This document shows positions 42,798 through 54,462 of a DNA stretch of 64,000 nucleotides, piece by piece. The DNA comes from Buddleja alternifolia (lineage: Eukaryota > Streptophyta > Magnoliopsida > Lamiales > Scrophulariaceae), in assembly GCA_019426215.1 (NCBI GenBank), contig CM033408.1:32253409-32317408 (forward strand), in the 5' to 3' direction. The position numbers were made by a program, and so were the translations under genes. The first letter of the stretch is position 1; the number at the start of each line of letters is the position of its first letter. Under the pieces are notes generated by a model. That model saw nothing but the letters and a program-made list of their open reading frames with translations, searched no databases and was not told where the DNA came from.

Positions 42798-45498
42798 TCT
42801 ATACTATTATATATTAATTTTGACCCACAATTGTTCAATTTGACCAAATGGTGAATTCTTAGAATTTTGAATTAATTTTATTCTCAACAAAAAAAATTGT
42901 CGCCAATTAATATTTTAAATTTTGAAATTTGAAGTCAAATACAATTTTGTCTAGCATTTACACAAATTACGGCCATAATTGATTCAATATTTTCCATAAA
43001 AGAATAAATTAGAGTTGTTTTCCATAACTAAATTTTTTAATTGATTACACCAATCTTAATGTGAATTACCTTTATAGTTTAGAAGTACATACTTCCTAAC
43101 CTACAATTCTACATAATCTATTGTTCTACTGCATATTCTTGATTCCAACTTTGTCATTCGTGTATTGGGGTAATGTTCAATATTCTATTCTTTCTATTGA
43201 TTATACATTGTAAATTATCTAAAATTTAAATTATGTTTCTTTTATTTTTTTTGCATTTTCTAAGACCCATATAAATTTTGTATATTTGTATTCATTGTAT
43301 ATTCTAATTTCTTTCATGAATTGAGATGAAAACATATTTATTATATTCCCATTATAATAGATGTATTTTTAATATTTTTATTTATTTATTATTCTTAGTG
43401 TTTCTTCTTTTTTTATAATCCAAACCTAATCCGACGATCTGAAGACGATTGGAACTCAGGATCAATCAAGTGTGTATTATCTCTCTCCATATGACTGGAA
43501 ACATGCTTCATCCCTTTACATCTATCATTTTGTATCAGATTCATATGGGTAATTCATATGTCTATACATATTTATAAGCCTCTAATTTGCTTTTGATTTT
43601 ATGTCATTCATTTGGAAAGTGTAGAACAAGTATGCTTTAACTGTTGGTACTTATAAATAATTGTTTAAAATGTTAAATCCTTATAATATTTTCGTTACTT
43701 ATTTTCCTATTGTATTAATTGAAGAAAAATTAGTGAAAGATTTGTGGGTGTTTTATAAAGTAGTATGGAAATTAAAAATTGGAAAAAATATGATCTATTT
43801 TCTATGAAAACCTGTCTTTATCTATATCCTAGTACTATATATTCGTCAAGATGAATTTCTATTATATATTTGTATATGTACTTTTTTTAAGAAGTTTGTA
43901 TATGTACTTCACATATACTGTTTTCATTCATCTATTATCTTCAAAATATAATTTATCTAATTTCGTATTTAGTTTTTAAATCTTTCTTGAAGAAGGCATT
44001 GTTCATGAGTATTATGTTAAGAATCGCAAAGAGGTAGAGGTTTTATCATTTTTTATCCACTCGATTAATTACCATCTTATGTTGAAGTGATTCAAGTACT
44101 TACATATACAGTCCCTTCTTTTATGTTTATTGTCTTGATCCTAATCCCCTCTTCAATCTGATCGTTCCTAGGCAAATGTTACACGTTCTTTCTAACTTTT
44201 TTTTTCTCTAGACTTTTCTATTAGATCTATATGTTCTATTTTTCAGTTCAGTCACAAGTTTTAAGGGGAAGCAGATGCCATACTAGCTAATTGTCATCAT
44301 TCTTTAACTTTCATAACCATGGTATGTATTTTTTTCTCATTTGCTTTTCTAAACAATCTTAATTAGTGACTTTAAATTTTGGGGTAAAGACTATTTATCC
44401 ATCCGAACTTTGCAGATTTTTACACTTTTTCAAACAAATTTAATTTTTGTTTCCACACTTTTTTCTTTCAATTCCGTGGTATTTACACGTTTTTATATTT
44501 TAGCATATTTTGACGGAATATTCCGTTAGAATTTCAAAGCACGCGGCAGTGTGGGATAAAAAAATATAAAAAAATAAATTTTCGATAAAAAGTGTAAAAA
44601 AAAAAAAGTTTGTTTAAACTTCATGGGTTGAAATTCTGATGGAATATTTGCCGAAATATGCTAATATATAGAAAAGTGTAAAACCCGTGAAATTGAGATA
44701 AAAAGATGTTAAAAAAAGTTGTTTAAAAAAGTCCAAAAAGTTCGGATATGTAATGATTTTTACCCCTTAGATTTTTCTATAGCAATTTGGGAAGTCCTAA
44801 AACTTACTCAAGATGATAACAATAGCTTATGTTTTGTACTCATGTGAAATACAGTGTATGTAAATGATTGTCATTATACTGAGACTTGAAATAATAGGAT
44901 CCACTAAAAATTACTCATAGATTTCATGAAAAATTGATGTTTGGTTTGATAATTGAATGTATTTGTCAATGAATTGCTAATTAAACTTTGTTTTGTTGGT
45001 ATCATGGATTCAATTTGAGTTTTCTTAATACTATGTTGCTATTAGAATTGTACTCTTTGCAGTTTTGGAAACATAAAAAGATCGATCTCAAAATTGTAAA
45101 TTCCATTTTTTTTATCACTTTCAACAACTATAATTTCCATTAAAAAAGAAGTATTGTTTACGAAGCATTTTACTGTTACGATACGATTTGCTTCGTGCAA
45201 AATATTGTCTTTCTACTCAAATGTGCTATGAGCAAAAATATCCCTAATCTATATCACTTTTTCCTTTTGATGCTACAACGATGAACTAATGCATTCAACA
45301 GAAGAATGGCATACAAGTTTTTCGTTTTGATCACTTTCTGCAATTTTGTACTACAAATCAAATTTATTTGACTGGCTTTGTGTAGCATAATTAGTGTTAT
45401 TTTATATGTTCGTAAATAAAATTACCCATATGGATTGTAATTTTTTATTAAACAAATATTTTAATAATTTCCCATGCATAGCACGAGTTACACGCTAG
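42798..45498 (+). mobile_element. Helitron, non-autonomous, 2.7 kb
   Basis: Starts TCTATACTATTATATATTAA after A (42797). It ends with a weakened hairpin (CCCATGC...GCACGAG) followed by TTACACGCTAG at 45498 and a flanking T. This gives insertion between A and T with no duplication, as Helitrons do. No Rep/helicase frame. A MITE lies inside (44381-44766). Confidence 0.82.
44381..44766. mobile_element. MITE inside the Helitron, 386 bp
   Basis: Inverted ends GGGGTAAAGACTATTTATCC and, complementary on the right, ...GATTTTTACCCC, with paired CCGAACTTT motifs. A paired CGGAATATTCCG core is near 44515-44530. No ORF. Confidence 0.65.
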
Positions 45499-46482
45499 TT
45501 GTTTTAAATGTAAAAGAAGATTTTACAGTGCCAGAGCATGGTGTACAATCCAGGGAACAGAGTGTACAAATACAACTATAACTAGAGAGAAAATGATTAT
45601 TTGATAATTAGCAGTTGGTACTGATTTAATTCTTTTCAAAACTCCGAGGAAAAACCTCAGCTATAAACCTTTTATAACATTTTGGTGTACATATTAATTT
45701 TACATCAATGAACAGTACGAAAATGTTTTTAAATTATAATTTATTATTTTATTTTCAATTTATTAAAACCAAGTATCTACAGTTAACTGATGTAAAATCA
45801 ATGAATAGTAGGAAAATGTTTTTATATAATTTATTATTTTATTTTTAATTTATTAAAACAAGTATCTACGGTGAAATGATGTAACACCAAAAAATTATAG
45901 ATGACGCGCAGTGCAAAAAAGTCCACTAAACTGAGTTGGTGGCGTTTTTAGTGCCTAACAATGTATGTTTTAAACTTTTTTAGTTTGAAATATAATGTTT
46001 GAATTTAGTTTGAATGTTAATCTGATCATCTCAAATGTAATTTAAGCTCGAGCTGCTTAATTTTTCACATATATTTTATTATTTTAATTAATTTAGTTGA
46101 GCTTGAGTTGATTTTCAAATCATATCGAATATAGTGTTCAAGATTAGTTTGCAAATTAAACCGCTCAAACAAGTTTTCAATGATTAATATAGAATCAAAA
46201 CTCGAATAACTTGATCTATTTTTCAAGCCCAGCGCAAGTTTTGAAAATTGAAACACTAAAAATATGATAGATATCTCAAGAATAAAATAGAACAAGTTTC
46301 AAGTTATAACACCTTAAGTTTTGAACTATATGGGAGTATGTTGAACTTCTGTGAGCAGCATGCAAACTTATCCAAGCGTAGTGATTTAGTGATTAATTCT
46401 TTAACTATTCACTTAAAAAATCACGGGTTTGAATCCAATGAAGATCCGATCTTGCTTGCTAATATATTTGGTGGCATTGTAG
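45499..46482. other. AT-rich spacer with tandem duplication and SINE-like patch
   Basis: A 93-bp tandem repeat starts GAACAGTACGAAAATG at 45710 and GAATAGTAGGAAAATG at 45803. At about 46375-46450 a tRNA-like patch (AGTGATTTAGTG... GGGTTTGAATCC) could be an old SINE. No gene. Confidence 0.4.
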
Positions 46483-46803
46483 TAGGGAAAGTTGTAATAT
46501 TGATCTCGTAAAATAGAATTTATTGCGATTTTAGTATCATTATTTTTTACAATTTTGGCATCGTCCATTAAAATAAAGGTGAACTTTTACGCATGGTATG
46601 CACACATCATTAAGGATTATATAAAGTTTACGCAATTTAAGTAATAGTCACGTGGCCGAACTAACATTTCCCGTCTCATTTTAAATGAATGGGACTAAAA
46701 TGCAAAAATACATCATATGAGATTAATTTTATAAGTTTGAAAATAGGGAGGCTAAAATTACAACGAAAACTATCCTTCGAGACTATTCTGTAATTTTCCC
46801 TAT
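46483..46803. mobile_element. MITE, about 321 bp
   Basis: Inverted ends TAGGGAAAGTTGTAAT / GTAATTTTCCCTA with partly complementary arms. No ORF. Confidence 0.6.
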
Positions 46804-46950
46804 TGCAGAATCAATACTCTTGAGCAGAAAATACATTTGACGGTTATTATAAAGTGGATTTTCCATAGAGGGGGAAGTAGAGTTTGTGCTTCCCCTGGAT
46901 AAAACGGCACCGTATTATATGTAGAATAATAATAATAATAATCATCTCTG

Positions 46951-46958
46951 TATAAATA
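46951..46958 (+). promoter_or_regulatory. TATA box of the proline-rich gene
   Basis: TATAAATA about 90 bases before the first coding-like sequence at 47039-47050, in a leader rich in CT. Position and context fit a plant core promoter. Confidence 0.5.
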
Positions 46959-47038
46959 GTATAGCACCTATTCAAAAATCATCAACTCTATACTGCACTT
47001 TCTATCTGAAACCAAATACTGTTCTCTGAATCTGAAAA

Positions 47039-47959
47039 TTGATATTCGTATGCAACTTGGCTGGTCGTCGGTACGCTAAATTCCACTGCGACTGTGGTCG
47101 CGGATTCTTCATTAATGAATTGTTATTTGCGAACTATCCACCGCCTGAGTTATGGAGTGCGCCACCACCGTCGCTTCTCCCACCACCGCCATTGGAAGAT
47201 TCTGACCCAATGGACGTGGATGAATTACCCCTCAACCCTCCACCAGTCGGGACGTCACGTTAACTGCGACAGAGAATCAAGAAAGGGCCAGCCCTCCGCC
47301 CCACCGCTCCTCGCACTGCCTCCGCCAGAACCGCCGCTCCGCGCACTGCCTCCCCCGCCACCGCCGTTCCCCGCATTGCCTCCCCCACCACCGGCGCTTG
47401 CCGGTGTACGGATGTTAATGTATGGAATAGTAAGTGTGTATTTTGTAAAGAAGAATTTATTTATTAGTTGGAAGTTGGAAGAATAGGAGTTGTAGGAATA
47501 ATTAGAAGAAAGCTTTGTATTGATGGATTTCTAGTTGTTTCAAATTACATGGTACATCATCTCATATTTATAGATGTACATGACTATAGGGATTTGTCTA
47601 GATACTTCTACATAGGTATTTCTACATGTGTACAAAGGTATTTTCTAGATAGTTCTACAAACATGTGTGGGCATTTCTACATTTTTCTACATACATGATC
47701 TCTACACATTTATACATTATCTCTAGATGTCTCTACACACTTTGACTAGATATATCTACTTATCTTGATTTTTGTAGAATTACTCTAGTATTCTCCAGAT
47801 TTAACTAGTAAAATTTCTAGATTACTTATTTCAACTTATTCTAGAAATCTTAGGTTCTAGAATTACCAAGAAAAGATGCACTTATTTTAACAACGGAAGC
47901 GCAAAACATGTGAGACTCCGCCACCACCAGGTCCCAATCCCAAGAGGCGCAAGTTGTAA
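47039..47959 (+). pseudogene. Proline-rich basic-tailed protein gene split by a solo LTR
   Basis: Function not recognised. The first frame (47039-47263) reads through a Cys-bearing part (KFHCDCGRGFF), then proline-rich PPELWSAPPPSLLPPPP and an acidic DPMDVDE patch, ending in TAA. It has no good ATG, because the ATG at 47050 is in another frame. The proline-rich signal continues in a different frame as repeats of ALPPPPPPFP up to ALAGVR at 47411. A solo LTR with target duplication ACGGA then intervenes. With the LTR and one duplication removed, that same frame continues into a basic, proline-rich tail (KRKTCETPPPPGPNPKRRKL) and stops at 47959. So a real 3' coding end was cut by the insertion. 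The frame change near 47260 suggests further decay or a missed intron. Confidence 0.55.
47413..47892 (-). mobile_element. Copia-type solo LTR, 480 bp, in a coding exon
   Basis: Perfect 5-bp duplication ACGGA (47408-47412, 47893-47897). Ends TGTTAATGTATGG...TTATTTTAACA. On the minus strand a CTATAAATATGAG box and an AATAAATAAA run downstream suggest minus orientation. No internal domain. Confidence 0.88.
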
Positions 47960-49408
47960 ATCTTGCGTTGAAAGAAATCAAGATTACATTCTGAATTTGA
48001 GATTCAAATTTCGGTTAGTGGTAAAATTCATTCAAATTTCGGTTAGTAGTAAAACTCATTCAAATTACCGGTATCAGTTTTAGGTTTCTTGTTTTCAAAG
48101 GCAATATTCTTGCGTTAAAGGAAATCAATATTACCTTTTAAAATTTGAGATTCAATATGTAGGTTAGTAGTAACATTCATTCAAATTGCAAGTATCAATT
48201 TTAGTTATTTTTTTTTTTAAATTTGTTTGCATATCAAGATTTTGTTGATATATGTTCATTGGTTTTTTTGAAAAAAAATCGGTATTATATATCATTCAAT
48301 CGAAAGTTTACAACGCCTGGAACAATACATGCAATTCATATCGACTCAAACGATGTAGTAAGAACATCTGAAACACATATCAAGTTCTTGAAGATAACAA
48401 ATTTTAAGAACCCACAAACGAACACAAGCAAATTCTTGTGCAACTCCTATTCAAGGAGAGATGAAACTCTCATTCGAGAGAGAAAGCAAACTCTCATACG
48501 AGAGAGAAAATAAAATATTAAACAAAATATCTAAAACGCTATATAAAATTAAAAACTTAAGAATCACCGGTCTTCATCTCGTTAAATCTGTCTCTATCTC
48601 TTTAGATCCATATCCGTCTTGTCAGATTTGGAGATGTATCTTTAGATCCATATCCGTCTCATCAGATTTGAAGATGTGATGTACAACTTGAAGAAGGATG
48701 CTCCAACCCAACCCGCCGACGATGGTGGTAATAGTGGTGAAGGAGACGACTGCTTCACCAAGCCATCACCGGCAGAGGAAAATAGAAGAAAAAAGAAAAC
48801 TAGGGTGTAGAGAGAGATGGGGAGAGAGAAATCTCCGAAATATTTAATTTGTCTACGTTTGGTGATAATTGTATATATGTTCATTGGTTCGGTAGTAGAT
48901 TCTATCAAAGACGAAGGAATGTTTGTATTAGAGTAAAATTCAAGTGATGAGGAATTCTATTGGATTTTGTTTGGATATATCATGATTTGATGATTGTTGT
49001 ATATGCAAGTATGGATTTCTCAAGTGTGCATATTTTTACCATGTATATTCATGCTTGTATTAGAGTAAAATTCAAGTGATGAGGAACTGTATTGGATTTT
49101 GTTTGGAATATCATGATTTGATGATTGTTGTATATGCAAGTATGAATTTCTTAAGTGTGTGTATTTTACCATGTATATTCTCGCTCGATTCAATTAATTA
49201 AAAGAGAAAATTAGTGTTTAAGGAGTAACAAGTTATCAAATTAATTTATATAGTAATAAAAGCTCTATTATCTTTTTTAGTCAAACAACTACAAAATTCA
49301 ATTTTTAAATAAGATCTACTTACTACCTTAATTAAGTTTATTGAAATACCTTCTTGGATTCATCTATATAAGATATTATAATAACTACTAGATACCAACA
49401 TAAGTGAA
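47960..49408. other. Repeat-rich spacer, no gene
   Basis: Three local duplications. An imperfect unit (GGTTAGTAGTAA..., TTGCGTTRAAGRAATCAA) occurs twice at about 47965-48200. CTTTAGATCCATATCCGTCT occurs twice near 48600 and 48640. A 132-bp tandem repeat begins TTGTATTAGAGTAAAATTC at 48923 and 49055. GAGAGAAAGCAAACTCTC-type repeats lie near 48460-48510. No gene supported. Confidence 0.55.
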
Positions 49409-49480
49409 GGGTGTTTGGTCTAGTGGTATGATTCTTGCATTAGGTGTGAGAGGTTTTGAGTTCAATTCTTGGATCACCCC
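49409..49480 (+). tRNA. Degenerate tRNA-Pro-like gene
   Basis: 72 bases folding as a cloverleaf: acceptor GGGTGTT / ATCACCC (one mismatch), A box TGGTCTAGTGG, B box GAGTTCAATTC and a T10 terminator at 49481-49490. It matches plant nuclear tRNA-Pro in order and length. Compared with the usual sequence, the anticodon and T stems carry several C-to-T changes, leaving G-T wobble pairs. A one-base shift in the anticodon loop puts TAG, not a proline anticodon, at positions 34-36. It is probably a decaying pseudogene. Confidence 0.6.
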
Positions 49481-49567
49481 TTTTTTTTTTGGTAGTTTTT
49501 TGCCATTAAGCCCGAGTTCAATTCTTGGATCACCCCCTTTTTTTTGGTAGTGTTTTTGCCATTAAGC
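49458..49567 (+). repeat. Tandem duplication of the tRNA 3' half
   Basis: The segment GAGTTCAATTCTTGGATC, acceptor CACCCC, T-run, GGTAGT and TTTTTGCCATTAAGC occurs at 49458 and again at 49514 (period about 56). Confidence 0.85.
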
Positions 49568-49927
49568 GTCAGTCCCCTTTTTTTAGATTGTTAAACCCAG
49601 CCCTTTTTGTACTTTCTTTACACTCACATTCTATACTTCATTCCCAAAACTAAAAAGACAAAATTACATAAAATCGTAATTACTTTAACAATTGAAATAA
49701 ATACTTTTGAATAATAAATAATACAATAACTCGAACTTTAACTTCCATGTTGGCCAAACATGCTTAAATCTGAAAGACTCGAACAATTTGATCAGCTTTT
49801 TGTAGGTGAATGTAATTACTTTATATCAACCATCCAAAGTTTACACAGTACATCAACTGTTCCACAACCTCAATCTAACATTTTTATTTTTTTTTTGTAT
49901 CGAAGTGAAGGGGGTTACCCTAATGGA

Positions 49928-50683
49928 TTAGCCTGACATGCCAGGGTCCATTCTACTAAATCTAAGCCACGTGACCCCATGTCTATCTTGTTCAAGAGAG
50001 TCAATAATTATGTCACTGGGCACCATATTGATGTTAAAATCTTGCTGAAACCCGTTCTTAGCTAATAAGTCAGCAGGCTTGTTGGCTTCCCTGAAGATGA
50101 GAGAGAGTCGGACGTCCCAAGTCCTTTGCATGAGATTGCGGTTTTGTGATATGATGTCAAAATCGTGATGCATCGGGGTAGCGTTCTCAATGTACTTTAA
50201 GGCTTCGCTGCAGTCCGACTCAATTTGCATCTTTGAGCCCTGAAGATCCCACGCAAGATTAAGCCCATGAAGGATAGCAAGGAGTTCTGCTCGAACCGCT
50301 GACTGAGCTTGCACCCGACCCATAAAACCTCGGATCCAATGTCCATTGGTGTCTCTAGCAAGCCCGCCAACACTAGCAACCGTCCCAGCTTGATGCGGGT
50401 TTTGCATGACCGACGCATCGACATTAATTTTGATATGTCCCTCCTCCGGCTTATTCCAGCCTACCTCAATTCTTTCCATCAAATTTTCCGGCTCATTTGT
50501 CGGGTCGCCGAGCGTCCAAGACTCCTTAATACGTTGAACCAACGTCGGCCAATGAACTCCTGGAGTGGTGGTCAAGTCATCGTGCCACGCCCGATTTCTC
50601 TCCTGCCACAAATAGTTAATTGCTTCAGTAAAAATAGTAGACCAACTGACATCTTTTACCTGGCAAATTATTGGTGTCGCCAA
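49928..50683 (-). pseudogene. LINE ORF2 C-terminus: RNase H
   Basis: 251-residue stretch. RNase H (RVT_3 type) has KINVDASVMQN, RAELLAILHGL, MQIESDCSEAL and FREANKPADLLAKNG, so all acidic catalytic positions are present. It ends ...SRMDPGMSG at a stop 43 bases from the 3' end of the element. A stop/frame break at about 50690 separates it from the zf-RVT part. Confidence 0.92.
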
Positions 50684-50695
50684 GTTCCAGTCGAC

Positions 50696-53242
50696 CTAGT
50701 TCTTAGCCTCAAGATTGAAGAAGCGGTAATGGTATTGAGGAGGAACAATTGCACTCCAGACTTCCTTAGCCCATTTGCAATCCCAAATCGCATAGACGTT
50801 AGTTTCTTCCATGCACTCACAAAACTTACAGCCTGCCATATCAGTAATACCGCGGTGCTTCAGTGACTCGGCAGTGAGTAACTTATTGTGACGGAGCAGC
50901 CATATGGTGTACTTAAACCTATACGGCGCACGAACTTTCCAAACCCGATTCCAATGTCGCTCATCATTTCCCTGTGCAGGACTCCTAGCTAAGTAGTCGT
51001 AAGCGCTCTTGCATGAGTAAACTCCCGAGGGGGTATACCGCCAAATAGGAGTATCCGATTCATGTGTATTATCATCCATATAAAAGAGAGCTAGTTGAGC
51101 TCGAATATTCGGCGGGAGATGGTTAAGCTCAGTCCAATCCCAACCTTGGCCGTGTATCCAATAGCTAGCAACAGTATGCGTAGTATCCACCTGCGAATCT
51201 GAGTTGTCAATATGTTGGAGCACTTTCGAGTCCCCCAGCCAAATATCCTCCCAAAAATTCACACAAGTGCCGTCCCCCACTTTCCATGTTAATCCTTCAC
51301 CTAGAAACGGTAACGTGGAAATAATACTCCTCCAAGTATGGGAGGTGTGATTCCTAGTATGGATATCTCGTCTATACAAGTATTTGTGTCTCATAATCTC
51401 AATCCACAATTTGGTATCAGCATTGATAACCTGCCACCCGAGTTTTCCCAACAAGGCTATATTCATTTCCCGCGACTTTCTTAAACCCAAACCACCTGCA
51501 TTTTTTGATTGGCACACCTGATCCCAAGAAACCAAATGAAGTTTCCGAACCTCATCATTGCCCCCCCCCCCCCCCACAGGAATCGTCTGTTGATCTTGTC
51601 AATCTCGTCACACAGCCCAATCGGGAGTTTAGACGTCTGCATACAATACGAGGGGATTGTTTCCATGACAGACTTGACTAGAGTAGCCCTCCCAGCTAGA
51701 GAAAGCTTTTTTATTTTCCAGCCTTTAAGTTTTTTCCGGACCTTGTCCACAATAAAGGAGTATGTTTGGCGCACCGGCCGAGAGTGGTGGAGCGGGGCCC
51801 CCAAGTATTTATTCAGATTAGTCGTAATCTCCAGTCCCGCATGTCGACTAATGTCTCGAGCCATAGGACCTGAAATGTTAGGTGAAAGGAAAATACGGGA
51901 TTTTTGATTGTTGACTAATTGGCTCGACATATTACAGAAGGCACCGAGGATATCCTTTATTACTTGAACTTGGTTAGTCACCGCTTCCCCGAAGAGAATG
52001 AGGTCATCAGCGAACATCAGATGCGAGACCCTAGGGCCGGTACGGGAAGAGGGAACCGGTTTCCAAATTCGCTCCTGGACTGCTTGATCAATGAGCGTAC
52101 CTAGCTTCTGCACACAAAAAAACAAAGAGATAAGGTGAAAGAGGGTCTCCCTGACTAAGACCTCGTTTTGGAGTGAACCATTCCATTGCTTCCCCATTCC
52201 ACAGAAGGGAAAGTTTAGCCGTGGAGGTGCAATCCAAAATAAGGTTAATCCAAGACAAGGGAAACTTCATCTCAACCAGTACATTTCTCAAAAAAGACCA
52301 ATCAACCCTATCATATGCCTTCTCAAAATCAATTTTAGCGATAAAATATCCTTTTTTCCCCCTAAGTAGATTCATAGTATGGATAAGCTCCTGGATGATG
52401 ATGATATTATCAACCGTCTGCCGTCCTTTTATGAAACTACTTTGAGTGGGAGGTATTAGGGAATCCATAAACCCCTTAAGCCTATTAGCCATCGTTTTAG
52501 TAATAATTTTGAGGATAACATTACATAGGCTGATTGGTCTAAATTTAGAGAGATGAGACGGGTTGTGCTCTTTAGGTATTAAGACAATTAACGATTTATT
52601 GATATGATGATCAACCATACCAGTGCGGAGAGTCGCGCTCACTGTGTGGAAGACAGCATCCCCAGCCGTGTTCCAGCATTTCTGAAAGAAAAGGGGTGGA
52701 AGTCCATCGGGGCGTGGGGCCTGGGTCGGGTGCATATCCCAAAGGGCTTTCCTAACCTCTTCTTTAGTAACAGGTAACTAGAGAGTAGTGATCTGCTGGG
52801 GATTTAGACACGGGAAACCCTCGGTATGTCTATATCGCCCAACTGTCAAATCTGACCCATAAAGATTACGGAAAAACTCTGTAGCCATATTCTTTAGCAC
52901 CTCAGCATCAAGCTCCCAATTACCATCATCATTCATAAGAGCTTGAATTTTTGACTTCCCAGTCCGAGTGGCAACCGCAGTGTGGAAGAACCGGGTATTC
53001 AAATTCCCCGCTTTTAGCCAACTAGCCCGCGCTTTCTGTTTCCACAGAAGCTCCTCCTGGCGAAGAGTATCGAGGTAGTAACCTTTGAGCTTGGTTTCTA
53101 AAATTTGAAGATAGTTAGTAAAGTTCCGGGCTTGGGCTCTTTGAATCCCTTCAAGCCTAGCCAGTAGTTCCCTTTTGCGCTTGAAAATGTTACCAAAGAC
53201 CTCCCGATTCCATTGAGCTGTTTGGTCTCTGATATTGCTCAA
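50696..53242 (-). pseudogene. LINE ORF2 middle: reverse transcriptase and zf-RVT
   Basis: On minus: a helical linker (52778-53242), then the RT (52735-51580) with PRPDGLPPLFFQKCW, KFRPISLCNVILKIITKTMA, FEKAYDRVDWSFL, LSQGDPLSPYLF and HLMFADDLILF (FADD active site). Then the thumb (KLKGWKIKKLSLAGRATLVK) and zf-RVT (CKFCECMEETNVYAIWDC). Frames change at about 52190 and at the C15 run 51561-51575, just after RRFLWGG. Confidence 0.92.
51561..51575 (+). repeat. C15 homopolymer at a LINE frame break
   Basis: Fifteen C (poly-G on the coding strand) directly after the RRFLWGG codons, where the ORF2 frame changes. Confidence 0.95.
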
Positions 53243-53452
53243 TCGATTATGGATGTTTTAACCCTCAGTCCCTTCCCAACTATCTCCCACTAGCTTGTTG
53301 AACTGTGGATCTATAAACCAAGCTTGTTGCATTCTATATGGTTTGTGGCCCTCCCGGTTAGCCGGCATGTGCTCGCAAAAAATCAAAATAGGCGAGTGAT
53401 CTGATCCAATCCGTGGGAGGTGAGTAACGCTCGCATTCGAAAAATTCAGCTT

Positions 53453-54073
53453 TCACTCACAATTGCAAATGGCTCTATCAAGTCTCTTGAGAAGAGGAGA
53501 ATTACCTCCTCTAGCCCAAGTATACGGGTCTCCTACATATTTTAAATCAATAAATCCACAATTATCCATGCACTCAATGAAAGAACGACATTTATTGTAG
53601 TCCACTGGAGCTCCTCCTGTCTTCTCACTCGCATTAGTAACCACATTCATATCACCTGCTAGAATCCAAGGACCCCTAATATAGTTTGAGATGTCGGCAA
53701 TGTACTTCCAAAGGTGTCTGCTTGTATCATGTTGTGGGCTAGCATAAATAGCTGAGAAGACCCAATCATTCCCCCCCGCCTGCCGTACTATGGAAGTGAT
53801 ACACTGATCATTGGCATCCAAAAGTTCAAGATAGACTTCCGAAGAGTTCCAAAAAATCCATATCCCTCCGGAAAAGCCTCTAGCCTCAACCTTTTCAACT
53901 CTATCAAACCGGGTTCTGCGAAGAATGTTGTTAGCTTTATCACCTTGAACCCGAGTCTCCACAAGAACCAGAATATGCGGGGACTGCGATCTAAGTAAAT
54001 CCAACAGAATGCCAATGAGTTCGGGCTTGCCTGCGCCCCTGCAGTTCCAAATAAGAATATTCGGTGTCATCAC
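53453..54073 (-). pseudogene. LINE ORF2 N-terminus: endonuclease
   Basis: 207 codons from MMTPNILIWNCRGAGKPE: APE-type endonuclease with VETRVQGDKAN, AIYASPQH, GDMNVV and RLDRAICN. The ATG near 54073 gives the expected ORF2 start about 100 bases after the ORF1 stop. A stop follows at about 53453, and the SDH-type motif region continues in other frames. Confidence 0.9.
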
Positions 54074-54176
54074 AAATATAAAGATGTAATAAAAGAAAGA
54101 GAGAGAATATAATTAATATAGTAACTGTAAAAAAATAGACAATAAGCTTAAGGGAAAGCGATAGAGAAAGGAATGC

Positions 54177-54447
54177 TCAGTAGGATTGGGGTGTTTTTCC
54201 CCCAATCTGTATATTCTCCGGCGGAATTGCCATTTGCATCGCGTCATCCAAATTTGACCATTTTTCTCCTTTTTCCTCCATAGAACTATCACTCTCCGAA
54301 TTAATTTCGTAAAAGTCAGAATCTAGTCCATCGTTGTCCAATTGGTTGTCCGGAGGGAGGAGTGCGTTCGAGTCATTGTATAGATTGATTGAAGGGTCGG
54401 GTGGGTGTGCTGGGTTTGTAAGCTGGTCGGGCCTGGCTGGGTTCGAG
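54177..54447 (-). pseudogene. LINE ORF1 C-terminal tail
   Basis: 89 open codons ending TGA (54177-54179). Acidic, Asp/Asn/Ser-rich: LDSNPARPDQL, NDSNALLPPDNQLDND, EINSESDSSMEEKGEKW. No domain left; the rest of ORF1 was lost in the 5' truncation. Confidence 0.7.
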
Positions 54448-54462
54448 TCAATCTAACATTTT

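Larger units (their letters stand above)
49885..54447 (-). mobile_element. L1-type LINE, 4.6 kb, 5'-truncated
   Basis: A 15-bp duplication TCAATCTAACATTTT (49870-49884, 54448-54462) flanks it. The poly(A) tail appears as a T-run at 49887-49896. From 5' to 3' on the minus strand: end of ORF1 (stop at 54177-54179), ORF2 endonuclease, reverse transcriptase, zf-RVT and RNase H. It is truncated within ORF1 and broken by stops and frame changes, one at a C15 run. Confidence 0.95.

Noticed and set aside
47430..47892. GTAAGT at 47430 as the donor of a host intron in the proline-rich gene
   Set aside because: The interval 47413-47892 has TG...CA ends and a perfect ACGGA duplication, so a solo LTR explains it better than an intron.
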